Assembly (NCBI RefSeq): GCF_018688355.1
Contig: NZ_CP061317.1
Location: forward strand, 726,370-790,369
Direction of reading: 5' to 3'
DNA length: 64,000 bases
From: Polynucleobacter sp. AP-Elch-400A-B2
GTDB lineage: Bacteria > Pseudomonadota > Gammaproteobacteria > Burkholderiales > Burkholderiaceae
In this document: positions 42,659 to 52,402 of the stretch, one piece after another
Layout of the letters: the number at the start of each line of letters is the position of its first letter
Numbering within the stretch: the stretch's first letter is position 1
Notes under the pieces: generated by a model
Database searches by the model: none
Told to the model about the DNA's origin: nothing
The model's input: only the letters and a program-made list of their open reading frames with translations
Position numbers and translations under genes: made by a program

Positions 42659-44761
42659 ATGAAAACCAAACTTTCTCTAATTGCACTATCCATTACCCTC
42701 ATTTCTAGTAATCCCGCTATTGCCGCTGGCGGTGGCGGTGTAGTTGCTGACCCAGGCGCAATGCAAGGCAAGCACTTTGACTCCAAGGGTAAGGCGCCGT
42801 CCACATTTACGGTCGACCTACAAAATGGCTTGCGTAAAACTCTGCCATTTGAAGATAAGCGCGATTTTGAAGAGTCTAAGAGGGGATTTATTGCTGCCCC
42901 TACTTATAAGACCATCATGGCGGATGCCGGTAACGTCGCTTGGGATATGGGTAGTTACGACTTCCTCTTGCAAGGTAAAGACTTTGATAGCGTTCACCCA
43001 TCATTGCAGCGTCAAGCGATTCTCAATATGGGCTACGGCCTTTATGAAGTCGTCCCAGGAGAGATTTATCAAGTGCGTGGCCTCGATCTTTCCAACATTA
43101 GCTTTGTCAAAACAAATACGGGTTGGATTGTCTTTGATCCCTTAACTTCAAAAGAAACTGCTAGAGCAGCTTTGGAATTAGTTAATGAGAAGTTAGGTAA
43201 ACGCCCAGTAGTGGCGGTGGTCTATTCCCATTCGCATGCAGACCATTTTGGTGGTGTGCGCGGCGTAGTGGATGAAGCAGATGTGAAGAGTGGCAAAGTG
43301 AAGATTATTGCCCCAGCGGGTTTCATGGATCACGCTGTTGCGGAGAATGTCTACGCCGGCAATGCCATGACACGCCGTTTGTATTTCCAGTACGGCGTTT
43401 TATTACCACGTAGTCCATTTGGTCACGTTGACCAATCGATTGGTAAAAATACTGCGGCCGGTAACCTAGGCCTAATCGAACCAACCATTCTGATTAACGA
43501 GCCATTTGAAAAAATGATGGTTGATGGCGTAGAGATGGAGTTCCAGAACACACCAGGCACAGAAGCTCCAGCGGAGATGAATACTTACTTCCCGCAGATG
43601 AAAGCATTCTGGGCTGCTGAAAATATTACGGGCACCATTCATAACATCTACACTTTGCGCGGCGCATTAGTGCGTGATGCCTTGGCATGGTCTAAGAATA
43701 TCAACAACGCCTTATATCGTTATGGCACTGAGGCGCAAGTGATGTTTGCCTCACACTCCTGGCCGCGTTGGGGTAATGATCGCGTGCAAGAAGTCATGCG
43801 CACACAGCGTGATAGCTATGCACACCTAAATAATGAGGTCCTGCATTTGGCGAACAATGGTGTGACGATTAATGAAGTACACAACGTCTACAAGCAACCT
43901 GATAGCCTAAAGTCTCAATGGGCAGCGCATAGCTACCATGGCTCAGAGGAGCACAACAGTCGCGCGGTAATTAATCGTTACCTAGGCTACTGGGATGCAA
44001 ATCCTGCGACCTTGATTCCCCTATCACCAAAAGATTCTGCGCCACTCTACGTAGAGATGATGGGTGGATCAGGCAAGATTATGGCAAAGGGCAAGCAGCT
44101 CTATAAGCAGGGCAAATACCGTGAAGCAATGGAGATTGTGAACAAGTTAGTTTATGCAGAGCCAAACAACACGGCAGCTAAAGATTTGCTAGCAGATATT
44201 TTTGAGCAAATTGGCTATCAAAAAGAAAGCCCAAGCGTACGTAATAGTTTCTTGGGTGCCGCTTATGAATTGCGTCATGGCATGCCTTCCGGAGCATCAC
44301 CAAAGACTAACGGCCCTGACATGATCAAGGCAATGACTACAGAGCTTTGGTTGAATGCTTTAGCTATCAGCATGGACAGTAAAAAAGCTGCCGGCATGAA
44401 GTTCACTATCAACCTGAATACACCAGACAATGGTGAAAAGTTTGTCGTAGAGATGAGCAATTCTGCGCTAAGCAATATCAAGGGTTACCAAGATAAAAAG
44501 CCAAACCTGACTATCACCGTCAATCGCAGCGATTTAGAAAAAGTCATGGGCGGACAAACTACTTTTGAAAAACTACAGACCGAAGGCAAAGCTAAGTTTG
44601 AAGGGGATCGCAAAGCATTTGAGCAACTGCGCAGCACGATGACTACCTTCACCCCTGATTTTGAGTTGATGCCTGGTACGAAAGCCAAAAAAGCACCTCC
44701 TGCTAAACCAAGCAAGGATCCGTTCGAGGCTCCTCCAATTGCCAATTCAGATGGTGCTTAA
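42659..44761 (+). CDS. Alkyl sulfatase, SdsA/BDS1-type metallo-beta-lactamase fold
   Basis: A 700-residue secreted hydrolase that releases sulfate from primary alkyl sulfates such as SDS. A signal peptide (cleavage after AIA) is followed by the metallo-beta-lactamase domain with the zinc motif YSHSHADHFGG and the family segment AENITGTIHNIYTLRGA. A middle dimerisation helical part and a C-terminal SCP2-like domain (about 575-690) complete it. ATG 42659 is preferred over an in-frame TTG at 42638. The sulfate and fatty alcohol products would feed carbon and sulfur use. It ends at its own terminator. Confidence 0.93.
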   Translation: MKTKLSLIALSITLISSNPAIAAGGGGVVADPGAMQGKHFDSKGKAPSTFTVDLQNGLRKTLPFEDKRDFEESKRGFIAAPTYKTIMADAGNVAWDMGSYDFLLQGKDFDSVHPSLQRQAILNMGYGLYEVVPGEIYQVRGLDLSNISFVKTNTGWIVFDPLTSKETARAALELVNEKLGKRPVVAVVYSHSHADHFGGVRGVVDEADVKSGKVKIIAPAGFMDHAVAENVYAGNAMTRRLYFQYGVLLPRSPFGHVDQSIGKNTAAGNLGLIEPTILINEPFEKMMVDGVEMEFQNTPGTEAPAEMNTYFPQMKAFWAAENITGTIHNIYTLRGALVRDALAWSKNINNALYRYGTEAQVMFASHSWPRWGNDRVQEVMRTQRDSYAHLNNEVLHLANNGVTINEVHNVYKQPDSLKSQWAAHSYHGSEEHNSRAVINRYLGYWDANPATLIPLSPKDSAPLYVEMMGGSGKIMAKGKQLYKQGKYREAMEIVNKLVYAEPNNTAAKDLLADIFEQIGYQKESPSVRNSFLGAAYELRHGMPSGASPKTNGPDMIKAMTTELWLNALAISMDSKKAAGMKFTINLNTPDNGEKFVVEMSNSALSNIKGYQDKKPNLTITVNRSDLEKVMGGQTTFEKLQTEGKAKFEGDRKAFEQLRSTMTTFTPDFELMPGTKAKKAPPAKPSKDPFEAPPIANSDGA

Positions 44762-44793
44762 GGAAAATAAAATAGCAGTAAGGTATTAGAAAG

Positions 44794-44818
44794 ATGGGCT
44801 CCTTGGAGCCCATTTTTT
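44794..44818 (+). terminator. Terminator after the alkylsulfatase
   Basis: ATGGGCTC and GAGCCCAT pair around CTTG and are followed by a T run. Confidence 0.85.
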
Positions 44819-44838
44819 TATCTAGAAGAGTTAGTTAC

Positions 44839-46056
44839 TTAGGCTGCGAAAGCGCCACCATCTTCCAGCGCTTTGAGTTCTTGTCCTGCAATACCCAATT
44901 CCTTGAGCACTTCATCGGTATGTTCACCGAGCAAAGGAGGGTGACGAGTCACTTGTTGTGGTGTACCCATCATCTTCACTGCAAACCCAATATTGGGAAC
45001 TTTGCCCTCAATCGGATGATCAATCTCCATACGCATCTGACGATGCTGCCCATGCTCACTATCGAATGCCTGCGGGTAGGTATTAATCGGCCCAGCTGGA
45101 ATGCCTGCTGCCAAGAGGAGATCCACCCATTCTTCACTGGTTTTAGTGATGAAAGTTTTCTCAAGCTCAGTAGCTAGTAACAAGCGATTGGCTAGACGTA
45201 GTGGATTGGTTCTAAAAAGTGGGTCTTCAAATAATTCTGGGCGATCAATCTTGTCACAGAGGAGTTTCCAGAGTTTTTGATTGGTGGCACCCATCACAAA
45301 ATAACCATCGGCGGCTTTCATGGCCTGATAGGGTGCGCTCATATGATTGGCTGTACCCAACTTGTAAGGCTCAACACCAGTACCCCAGTATTGTGCTGTA
45401 TCCCAGATGGAAAATGCCAAAGCAGAATCAAATAGGGAGGCATCAATAAATTGACCTTCACCTGACTTGGTCTTACCAATATAGGCTGACAAAATTCCAT
45501 AGACTGCAAAAAGGGCGCAACCAATATCCGCTACTGGAACGCCAGCCTTTACAGGAGGACCATCTGGATAACCTGTCACGCTCATCACGCCAGACATGGC
45601 TTGTGCCATCAGGTCAAAGCCAGGTCGATCTGCCCATGGCCCGGTTTGCCCGAATCCCGAGATGCTGGCATAGACTAATCCTGGGTTGAGATCTTTCAGG
45701 GAGGGGTAATCGATACCCAATTTTTTCATGACACCGGGACGATAGTTTTCCACCAAGATGTCGGCACTCCTCACGAGCTCAAAAAATACTTTTTTTCCAG
45801 CTTCTGTTTTAAGGTTGAGCGAAACGCTACGTTTGTTACGATTCATATTCAGAAAGCCCATGCTGTCTGAACCTTTCATCTTGAATCCCATTGCTCCGCG
45901 AGTTTGATCTCCGGTACCAGGCGGCTCAATTTTGATGACATCGGCACCCAAGTCAGCTAACAACATGCAGCAGTAGGGGCCCGCCATGACTTGACTTACG
46001 TCAAGAACTCGAACGCCAGCCAAGGGTAAAGGCTTGCTGATAGGTGTTTTCATCAT
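44839..46056 (-). CDS. CaiB/BaiF family CoA-transferase
   Basis: A 405-residue family III CoA-transferase. The N-terminal PLAGVRVLDVSQVMAGPYCC, KIEPPGTGDQTR and VDVLVENYRPGVM-type segments (ILVENYRPGVMKKLG) are typical. Such enzymes move CoA between carboxylic acids. ATG 46056 (or 46053) is preferred; the longer frame to 46140 crosses the divergent start of the Bug receptor. It is divergent from a solute receptor and an enoyl-CoA hydratase, so a shared role in uptake and CoA activation of an organic acid is likely but the acid is unknown. Confidence 0.92.
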   Translation of the reverse strand: MMKTPISKPLPLAGVRVLDVSQVMAGPYCCMLLADLGADVIKIEPPGTGDQTRGAMGFKMKGSDSMGFLNMNRNKRSVSLNLKTEAGKKVFFELVRSADILVENYRPGVMKKLGIDYPSLKDLNPGLVYASISGFGQTGPWADRPGFDLMAQAMSGVMSVTGYPDGPPVKAGVPVADIGCALFAVYGILSAYIGKTKSGEGQFIDASLFDSALAFSIWDTAQYWGTGVEPYKLGTANHMSAPYQAMKAADGYFVMGATNQKLWKLLCDKIDRPELFEDPLFRTNPLRLANRLLLATELEKTFITKTSEEWVDLLLAAGIPAGPINTYPQAFDSEHGQHRQMRMEIDHPIEGKVPNIGFAVKMMGTPQQVTRHPPLLGEHTDEVLKELGIAGQELKALEDGGAFAA

Positions 46057-46133
46057 TGTCTCAATAGTTTTTATATGTTTAGATAGCGCTGTTAGTTGAT
46101 AGTGATCAATATAAAACAAAAAATGGAGACAGC

Positions 46134-47132
46134 ATGACAAACCAATCCTCCAAGCGGATTCTGTTGAAGCTTACTTTCGTAGTCATGGGAACTTGCGGTG
46201 CTTTGCCATTCTCCGTCAATGCACAACAGGCCTTTCCAACAAAACCCATTCGTCTAATTGTAGGCTTTGCGCCTGGTGGCGGTACGGATATTGTGGCTCG
46301 TGCGATTGCTCCCAAGATGGGCGAGATCTTAGGCCAAAGTGTCATTGTCGAAAATAAATCTGGTGCGGCCGGCACGATTGGTGCAGACCTCGTTGCCAAA
46401 TCTAGTCCGGATGGTCATACCTTACTCATGGGCCACTCGAACTCCAATGCGATTTCTCCCTATGTTTTGAAGAATGTGCCTTACAACCCGGCGACTGACT
46501 TCACGCCAATTAACTATTTAGGTTACGTACCAAACGTATTGGTAGTTAAATCTTCTCTACCAGTAAACTCGGTAGCGCAATTGATTTCCTTGGCGAAGCA
46601 AAACCCAGGCCAGATGACTTATGGCTCTTCTGGCATCGGCAGCACGCAGCATCTAGCGGGTGCTTTGTTCTCGAAAATTGCCGGCGTAGAAATGAATCAC
46701 GTACCTTACAAAGGTAGCGGCCAGGCGATTGTGGATTTATTGGGCGGTCAAATCACGATGAACTTTGATACCTTGCCGCCAAACTTGCAGCAGATTCGTC
46801 AGGGTAATTTAAAAGCTTTGGCAATCTCTACGCCCAAGCGCTTAGCATTATTACCTAACGTCCCTACATTTAATGAGGTAGGTATTGTTGGCTTTGATGT
46901 GACCAACTGGTATTCCGTAATGGGACCCAAAGGCATGGATCCTGTAGTCGTGAATAAGATTGATCAGGCTGTAAAGGCTGCTACCAATGATCCAGAGATT
47001 AAGAAAACATTAGATGCTCAAGGCTTACAACCAGAAGGCCCGGCAACACCAGCAGCCTTTAATTTATTCCTCGCAGGTGAGTTGGCAAAGTATCAGCGCT
47101 TGGTAAAGAGCTTGAATATCAAGGCTGAATAA
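46134..47132 (+). CDS. Bug family solute-binding protein (TctC-like)
   Basis: A 332-residue periplasmic receptor with a signal peptide (cleavage near VNAQ, residue 31). The family start PTKPIRLIVGFAPGGGTDIVAR, ENKSGAAGTIGADLVAKS and HVPYKGSGQAIVDLLGGQI mark the Bug/TctC group, which binds carboxylates or amides. No TctA/TctB membrane subunits are nearby, as is common for orphan Bug proteins in Burkholderiales. It is 21 bp upstream of the enoyl-CoA hydratase, probably in one operon. Confidence 0.93.
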   Translation: MTNQSSKRILLKLTFVVMGTCGALPFSVNAQQAFPTKPIRLIVGFAPGGGTDIVARAIAPKMGEILGQSVIVENKSGAAGTIGADLVAKSSPDGHTLLMGHSNSNAISPYVLKNVPYNPATDFTPINYLGYVPNVLVVKSSLPVNSVAQLISLAKQNPGQMTYGSSGIGSTQHLAGALFSKIAGVEMNHVPYKGSGQAIVDLLGGQITMNFDTLPPNLQQIRQGNLKALAISTPKRLALLPNVPTFNEVGIVGFDVTNWYSVMGPKGMDPVVVNKIDQAVKAATNDPEIKKTLDAQGLQPEGPATPAAFNLFLAGELAKYQRLVKSLNIKAE

Positions 47133-47153
47133 TTCATCCCTGATTTTTATTTC

Positions 47154-47957
47154 ATGACAACAGCCATAGATTCCACCTCAGATCGTATTGCCGAAGTTCG
47201 CTTGGAACTTCGCAATAACATTGCGTACATTACTTTTGATCATGTTGCTGCTCGCAATGCAATGACCGTAGGAATGTATCAAAGCCTAAAATCGATTTGC
47301 GAGGATTTGGCTCGGACCCCTTCGGCGAAAGTTGCCATTCTGAGAGGTGCTGGCGGTAAGTCCTTTGTCTCGGGTAGTGATATCGCCCAGTTCTCTGGAT
47401 TTAGTTCTGGTGAAGAGGGCGTTCGGTATGAAGAGGGTATCGATGCTTATCTCGCACCTTTGGCTATGTTGCCTTTCCCAACGATTGCAGTCATTGATGG
47501 CATGGCAGTTGGCGGAGGTCTAGCAATTGCTAGTTGTTGCGATTTCAGAATCTCTACCCCTGATGCGCGCTTCGGAGTGCCTATTGCCAAAACACTGGGT
47601 AATTGTTTATCTGCTGGCAATGTCGCTTGGCTCGTTGCCCACCTAGGTATCAATATCGTTAAGCGCATGTTGTTACTGGCAGAGCTGCTAACTGCACCTG
47701 AGCTACTCAAACAGGACTACCTCTTGGGCACTTATCCGGCTGAAGCGCTCGAGCATGAAGCAAATCAGCTGGCTGAACGCTTAATGAGTTTAGCGCCCAT
47801 CACACAAAAATCAAGCAAGCAAACTCTTGCAAGAATCATTAAAAATAATTTACCCGATTGCCATGATTTAATCCGAGAGTGCTATGGCAGTGACGACTTT
47901 AAGAATGGCGTCGCTTCGTTTCTGGATGGTAAGCCACCAAGCTGGCAGGGAAAATAA
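47154..47957 (+). CDS. Enoyl-CoA hydratase/isomerase family protein
   Basis: A 267-residue crotonase-fold enzyme. The oxyanion-hole regions GGKSFVSGSDIAQFSG and IDGMAVGGGLAIASCCDFRI are present, as is RFGVPIAKTLGNCLSAG. The usual catalytic Glu positions are not obvious from the motif, so hydratase activity is not certain. Its association with a Bug receptor and a divergent CoA-transferase suggests degradation of a CoA-linked organic acid. Confidence 0.9.
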   Translation: MTTAIDSTSDRIAEVRLELRNNIAYITFDHVAARNAMTVGMYQSLKSICEDLARTPSAKVAILRGAGGKSFVSGSDIAQFSGFSSGEEGVRYEEGIDAYLAPLAMLPFPTIAVIDGMAVGGGLAIASCCDFRISTPDARFGVPIAKTLGNCLSAGNVAWLVAHLGINIVKRMLLLAELLTAPELLKQDYLLGTYPAEALEHEANQLAERLMSLAPITQKSSKQTLARIIKNNLPDCHDLIRECYGSDDFKNGVASFLDGKPPSWQGK

Positions 47958-47973
47958 TTCTAGAGCTAGTAGT

Positions 47974-49164
47974 CTATAGAAACAGCTCTTGTAAGTTATT
48001 GAGATAGCGCAATCCTTGTTCCGTTGCCTTGAGCTTGTTAGGGTCTGAATCTAACAAACCTTTTTTACTGGCCTTATCCAATCCTTTTGACACTACATTG
48101 AGTGGCAAACCAGTGCGCTCGCTAAAGGTGGCGGTATCCACACCATCAGTCAGCCGCAAGGTATTGAGCATGAATTCAAAAGGGAGATCTTTTGCCGGAA
48201 TCTCTCTCGCTTCAATCAAGGCATTGCCCTTGGTCTCCATCGCCTGCATATAGCTTTCTGGGTGACGTTCCCGCACCTGGCGCGTAATTTTGTCAGGAAA
48301 TGAAATCTTTCCATGCGCACCTGCACCAATCCCAATGTAATCACCGAAGCGCCAGTAATTAAGATTGTGTTTGCACTCCTGATCTTTTTTGGCATACGCA
48401 GATACTTCATAACGTCGATAGCCTGCCGCCTCTAGAAGGTTTAGGTTCTGCTCAAAGATTGCATCAATCTCATTTTCACTGGGAAGCTTTGGGGGAAAGC
48501 TCGCAAAGTAGGTATTGGGTTCTAGCGTGAGGTTGTAGAAAGACAGGTGCGGCGTCTTAAACGAGAGGGCAGTTTCAATATCGGATCTGGCGGTTTCTAG
48601 ACTTTGATTGGGCAAGCCAAACATGAGATCGAGATTGACGGATTTAAAGTATTGCAGAGCAATCGCAATCGCGCGCTTGGCTTCTTCGCCATTATGTATG
48701 CGCCCTAAAGCTTTGAGTTGCGTATCCTGAAAACTCTGAATACCTAAAGAGACGCGATTGATTCCTGCCTTAGCAAAGCCGGCAAACTTTTCAGTCTCGA
48801 CGGATCCAGGATTGGCTTCCATAGTGATTTCACAATCGGGCTCTAAGTTCACTCGTGCTCGAACGGCTGAAAGGAGTTCATTCATACCATGGGCAGATAA
48901 CAAGCTGGGTGTGCCACCACCAATAAAGATGCTGTGTACTTGACGACCCCAGATGCGAGGTAGCTCTGTTTCTAAATCAGTAATGAGGGCTTTGATGTAG
49001 CGCTCTTCGTCAAAACCTTGCTTGCCATCTTTAATTTGATGTGAGTTGAAATCGCAGTACGGACATTTTTTTTCACACCATGGAAAGTGAATGTACATAG
49101 ACAATGGGGGCAGAGCAGTCAGTTTTGGCTGCGTAGCCAAAACAGAATTAAGCGTATTGAGCAC
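47974..49164 (-). CDS. hemW: HemW-like radical SAM protein
   Basis: A radical SAM enzyme of the heme chaperone HemW group, often mislabelled oxygen-independent coproporphyrinogen oxidase. The SAM cluster motif is CEKKCPYCDFNSH, followed by FIGGGTPSLLS and the HemN C-terminal domain. The start is uncertain: I chose GTG 49164, giving 396 residues and a 17-base overlap with rdgB; an earlier in-frame start at 49206 lies further inside rdgB. Same-strand unit with rdgB and rph. Confidence 0.92.
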   Translation of the reverse strand: MLNTLNSVLATQPKLTALPPLSMYIHFPWCEKKCPYCDFNSHQIKDGKQGFDEERYIKALITDLETELPRIWGRQVHSIFIGGGTPSLLSAHGMNELLSAVRARVNLEPDCEITMEANPGSVETEKFAGFAKAGINRVSLGIQSFQDTQLKALGRIHNGEEAKRAIAIALQYFKSVNLDLMFGLPNQSLETARSDIETALSFKTPHLSFYNLTLEPNTYFASFPPKLPSENEIDAIFEQNLNLLEAAGYRRYEVSAYAKKDQECKHNLNYWRFGDYIGIGAGAHGKISFPDKITRQVRERHPESYMQAMETKGNALIEAREIPAKDLPFEFMLNTLRLTDGVDTATFSERTGLPLNVVSKGLDKASKKGLLDSDPNKLKATEQGLRYLNNLQELFL

Positions 49165-49750
49165 GGATTTGGATTTGGGTAATGAGTTCACGCAAGGCTT
49201 GGCCACGATGACTGATCTGGTTTTTCTCAGAGGGCTCTAATTGGGCGACGGTTTTACCCAGCTCGGGAATAAAAAAATGCGGGTCATATCCAAAGCCACG
49301 ATCTCCCTGAGCATCATCAATGATTTGGCCATACCAGCGGGCTTGGACAATCAGTGGTTCTGGATCATTAGCGCTATTGACCATCACCAGGGCGCAAACA
49401 TAGTGCGCTCCGCGATCAGCTTTGCCCTGCAATGCTGCAACCAACTTTTGATTATTGGCAACACTGTCGCCATCAAGGCCTGCGTAACGCGCTGAGTACA
49501 CTCCAGGCGCTCCATCTAATGCATGGGCACAAATCCCAGAGTCGTCTGCAAGTGCAGGTAAGCCGCTCGCAGCGCTGGCATGACGCGCCTTAGCAAGGGC
49601 ATTCTCAATAAAAGTATGGTGGGGCTCTTCCGCTGACGGAATACCCAACTCACCCTGAGGGATGACTTGAAAGTGAAATGGTGCCAAGAGTTCCTGAAAT
49701 TCACGGACTTTGCCAGCATTGTTAGAAGCGAGGACGAGCTTTTGCACCAT
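49148..49750 (-). CDS. rdgB: Non-canonical purine NTP pyrophosphatase (RdgB/HAM1)
   Basis: A 200-residue house-cleaning enzyme that hydrolyses ITP, dITP and XTP to monophosphates. The motifs LASNNAGKVREFQELL, ALADDSGICAHALDG and GDRGFGYDPHFF are present, and the C-terminal ISHRGQALREL is typical. The length is normal. It lies 13 bp after rph and overlaps the start of hemW. Confidence 0.96.
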   Translation of the reverse strand: MVQKLVLASNNAGKVREFQELLAPFHFQVIPQGELGIPSAEEPHHTFIENALAKARHASAASGLPALADDSGICAHALDGAPGVYSARYAGLDGDSVANNQKLVAALQGKADRGAHYVCALVMVNSANDPEPLIVQARWYGQIIDDAQGDRGFGYDPHFFIPELGKTVAQLEPSEKNQISHRGQALRELITQIQIRAQYA

Positions 49751-49763
49751 CTACCTTTGTCTT

Positions 49764-50495
49764 TTACTTGAAGGCTTCTTTTTGTAACTGAGTTAAATCA
49801 CGGATACCTTCTTCGGCCAGATCTAACAAAGCATTTAATTCAGTACGGGAGAAGGCGGGACCTTCAGCGGTACCTTGCACTTCAATCATGCCGCCTTTGC
49901 CTGTCATAACGACATTCATATCGGTATCGCAAGAAGAGTCTTCTGGGTAATCTAAATCGAGTACTGGCACGCCCTGGTAGATGCCAACAGAAATCGCAGC
50001 AACGCTGTCGATGATGGGGTCAGCTTTAAGGACACCACTTTCAAGCAGGGTATTGATCGCATCACGTGCTGCAACATAAGCACCGGTAATTGATGCAGTT
50101 CTTGTTCCGCCATCAGCTTGCAAGACATCGCAATCTAAATGGATTGTTCGCTCACCCAATACTTTTAGATCAAAGACGCTACGCATCGCACGGCCGATCA
50201 AGCGCTGAATCTCTTGTGTACGACCAGACTGTTTGCCGCGAGCTGCCTCACGATCGCTGCGGGTGTGGGTGGAGCGGGGCAGCATGCCGTATTCAGCAGT
50301 AACCCAACCTTCACCGGAACCTTTTTTGTGGGGAGGCACCTTTTCCAAGACGCTAGCTGTACAAAGTACTTTGGTATCACCAAAAGCAATCAGGACGGAG
50401 CCTTCTGCATGCTTGGTAAAGGCACGGCTGATGCTCACAGGGCGCAATTGCGTAGGGGTGCGGCCACTCGGACGGGTGATGTTGTGCTGAGTCAT
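49764..50495 (-). CDS. rph: Ribonuclease PH
   Basis: A 243-residue phosphorolytic 3'-5' exoribonuclease that trims tRNA 3' ends. RPSGRTPTQLRPVSISRAFT, EGSVLIAFGDTKVLC, MLPRSTHTRSDREAARGKQSG and LDLDYPEDSSCDTDMNVV are typical of full-length, active RNase PH. First gene of rph-rdgB-hemW, divergent from yicC with about 30 bp between starts. Confidence 0.96.
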   Translation of the reverse strand: MTQHNITRPSGRTPTQLRPVSISRAFTKHAEGSVLIAFGDTKVLCTASVLEKVPPHKKGSGEGWVTAEYGMLPRSTHTRSDREAARGKQSGRTQEIQRLIGRAMRSVFDLKVLGERTIHLDCDVLQADGGTRTASITGAYVAARDAINTLLESGVLKADPIIDSVAAISVGIYQGVPVLDLDYPEDSSCDTDMNVVMTGKGGMIEVQGTAEGPAFSRTELNALLDLAEEGIRDLTQLQKEAFK

Positions 50496-50527
50496 GGGGT
50501 GTGTTCCTAAAGATCTACAATGTGCCT

Positions 50528-51466
50528 ATGATATCGAGCATGACTGGTTATGGCAGCGCTTCTCGCCAAGTCTCCCTAGGAGCTGGCGTAGTAGCCGATC
50601 TGCAAGTGGAATGTCGGGCTGTCAATAGCCGCTTTCTGGATTTGGGCTTTCGTCTTCCGGACGAGTGTCGCGGGGCTGAGCCTGCCTTACGAGAACTGGC
50701 TACTCAAAGCCTTTCTCGGGGCAAAGTCGAGTTTCGGGCTGCCTGGCGGGTAAATTCGGGTGCTGCTGGAGCACCCAAAGCCAACCCCCATGCTTTGGGC
50801 GCCTTAAATAAGAATCGCCTAGACGCTCTCTATACCCTTCAGGAACATGCTCAAGTAGCCTTCCCTAATGCCGAAGCTTTACGTATCTCCGATATCTTGC
50901 GTTGGCCCGGGATTGTTTCTGAACCCAGGGGTGAAGAAGAGGGTTGGATTGCCGCTACTGTGGAAGCCGGCCGCGCTGCCCTAGCTGCCTTAATGGATAG
51001 TCGCCATGCTGAAGGTAAAGCCTTGGTAACGGTCCTAACTACTATCACCAGCAAGATGCGTGAGATTGTTAAAGTGATTGAGCCTAAGGTTCCAGTCTAT
51101 GTCGCCCAGTATCAAGAGAAGCTTACTGAGCGCTTGGCAGAAGCATTAGCTGCTCAAGAGCAAGGCAAAAGTAGTGGGTCTGGCACCGAGTTGATGGAGC
51201 GTATCCGTCAAGAGGTAGTGCTCTATGCCGTGCGTATCGATGTGGCAGAAGAGTTTGCGCGCTTAAAGACCCATCTTCAAGCAGTTGACACCGCCTTAGC
51301 AGGCAAGGGGCCGGTGGGTAAGCGTTTGGATTTCTTAATGCAGGAGTTAAATCGCGAAGCCAATACCTTGAGCTCCAAATCGGTTTCAGAGGAATGCACA
51401 CAAGCAGCTTTAGAGCTCAAGCTCCTGATTGAGCAAATGCGTGAACAAGTGCAAAATTTAGAGTAA
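50528..51466 (+). CDS. YicC family endoribonuclease-like protein
   Basis: A 312-residue YicC-family protein. The start MISSMTGYGSASR is diagnostic, and the C-terminal domain GKRLDFLMQELNREANTLSSK matches DUF1732. YicC proteins act in RNA turnover, including endoribonuclease activity on small RNAs in E. coli. I chose ATG 50528; the frame continues upstream from 50501 without family similarity. It is 21 bp upstream of gmk in the order yicC-gmk-rpoZ-spoT. Confidence 0.93.
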   Translation: MISSMTGYGSASRQVSLGAGVVADLQVECRAVNSRFLDLGFRLPDECRGAEPALRELATQSLSRGKVEFRAAWRVNSGAAGAPKANPHALGALNKNRLDALYTLQEHAQVAFPNAEALRISDILRWPGIVSEPRGEEEGWIAATVEAGRAALAALMDSRHAEGKALVTVLTTITSKMREIVKVIEPKVPVYVAQYQEKLTERLAEALAAQEQGKSSGSGTELMERIRQEVVLYAVRIDVAEEFARLKTHLQAVDTALAGKGPVGKRLDFLMQELNREANTLSSKSVSEECTQAALELKLLIEQMREQVQNLE

Positions 51467-51487
51467 GCATTATTTCTACAAATTATT

Positions 51488-52138
51488 ATGGCAAGCCCTA
51501 AACCTAAAGCAAATTTAACTCCTGCCTACCAAGGCAGCATGCTGATGATCGTCGCTCCATCGGGCGCCGGTAAATCCTCCTTAGTCAATGCGCTGTTGCA
51601 AGAAGACGCAGCCCTCAAGCTGTCACTCTCAACGACAACGCGTGCGCCAAGACCGGGAGAGGTAGATGGCAAGGACTATCGCTTCATTAAGAGAGCAGAA
51701 TTTATTGCAGAGCGTGACCAGGGCCATTTTTTAGAACACGCTGAAGTACACGGTAATTTTTACGGTACATCTAAAGCCTGGATTGAGACTCAGATGAAAA
51801 CCGGGCGCGATGTGATGTTAGAAATCGACTGGCAGGGTGCGCAGCAGATTCGTCAAATCATTCCGGAAGTGCAGTGGATCTTTATCTTCCCACCTTCATT
51901 TGAAGCTCTAGAAGAGCGCTTACGCAAACGAGGTCAAGATGATGAGGCCACTATTCAGAGGAGATTGGCTGCGGCCCATTTAGAGCTCCAGCATGCTCAC
52001 GAAGCCGATTTCATTGTGATCAATGATGATTTTGAGCAGGCCTTAACTGATTTACGCCATGTGGTGGCAGCCAGCCGCCTGCGCTCAGGGCCAATTATGG
52101 CTCGTAACCCTGCGCTTTTAAAGCGCCTCGGAGTCTAA
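51488..52138 (+). CDS. gmk: Guanylate kinase
   Basis: A 216-residue enzyme phosphorylating GMP to GDP. The P-loop is APSGAGKSSLVN, the GMP-binding segment STTTRAPRPGEVDGKDYRF follows, then FLEHAEVHGNFYGTSK and the lid VIFIFPPS-like part. Gene order gmk-rpoZ-spoT is widely conserved and links GTP supply, RNA polymerase and (p)ppGpp. The N-terminus has about 10 extra residues before the core. Confidence 0.96.
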   Translation: MASPKPKANLTPAYQGSMLMIVAPSGAGKSSLVNALLQEDAALKLSLSTTTRAPRPGEVDGKDYRFIKRAEFIAERDQGHFLEHAEVHGNFYGTSKAWIETQMKTGRDVMLEIDWQGAQQIRQIIPEVQWIFIFPPSFEALEERLRKRGQDDEATIQRRLAAAHLELQHAHEADFIVINDDFEQALTDLRHVVAASRLRSGPIMARNPALLKRLGV

Positions 52139-52183
52139 TCAGTTATCCTATAGGTATCAAAGCTAAATTTAAGTGAGTCCAGC

Positions 52184-52387
52184 ATGGCCCGTATTACTGT
52201 AGAAGATTGTCTAAAAACTATCCCCAATCGTTTTGAGCTGGTATTGGCTGCGACTTATCGTGCACGTCAATTAGTTCAAGGTCACTCCCCACGTGTTGAG
52301 TCCAGAGATAAAGCAACCGTTGTTGCATTACGTGAAGTTGCTGCTGGTGTAACCGACCGTGACATGTTGACCAAAGTACCTTTGTAA
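52184..52387 (+). CDS. rpoZ: RNA polymerase omega subunit
   Basis: A 67-residue omega protein: MARITVEDCLKTIPNRFELV, ATYRARQLVQG and RDKATVVALREVAAG are typical, including the region that contributes to ppGpp binding on RNA polymerase. It lies between gmk and spoT, 45 bp after gmk and 15 bp before spoT. Confidence 0.96.
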   Translation: MARITVEDCLKTIPNRFELVLAATYRARQLVQGHSPRVESRDKATVVALREVAAGVTDRDMLTKVPL

Positions 52388-52402
52388 TCGCGGGGTTCCG
52401 TT

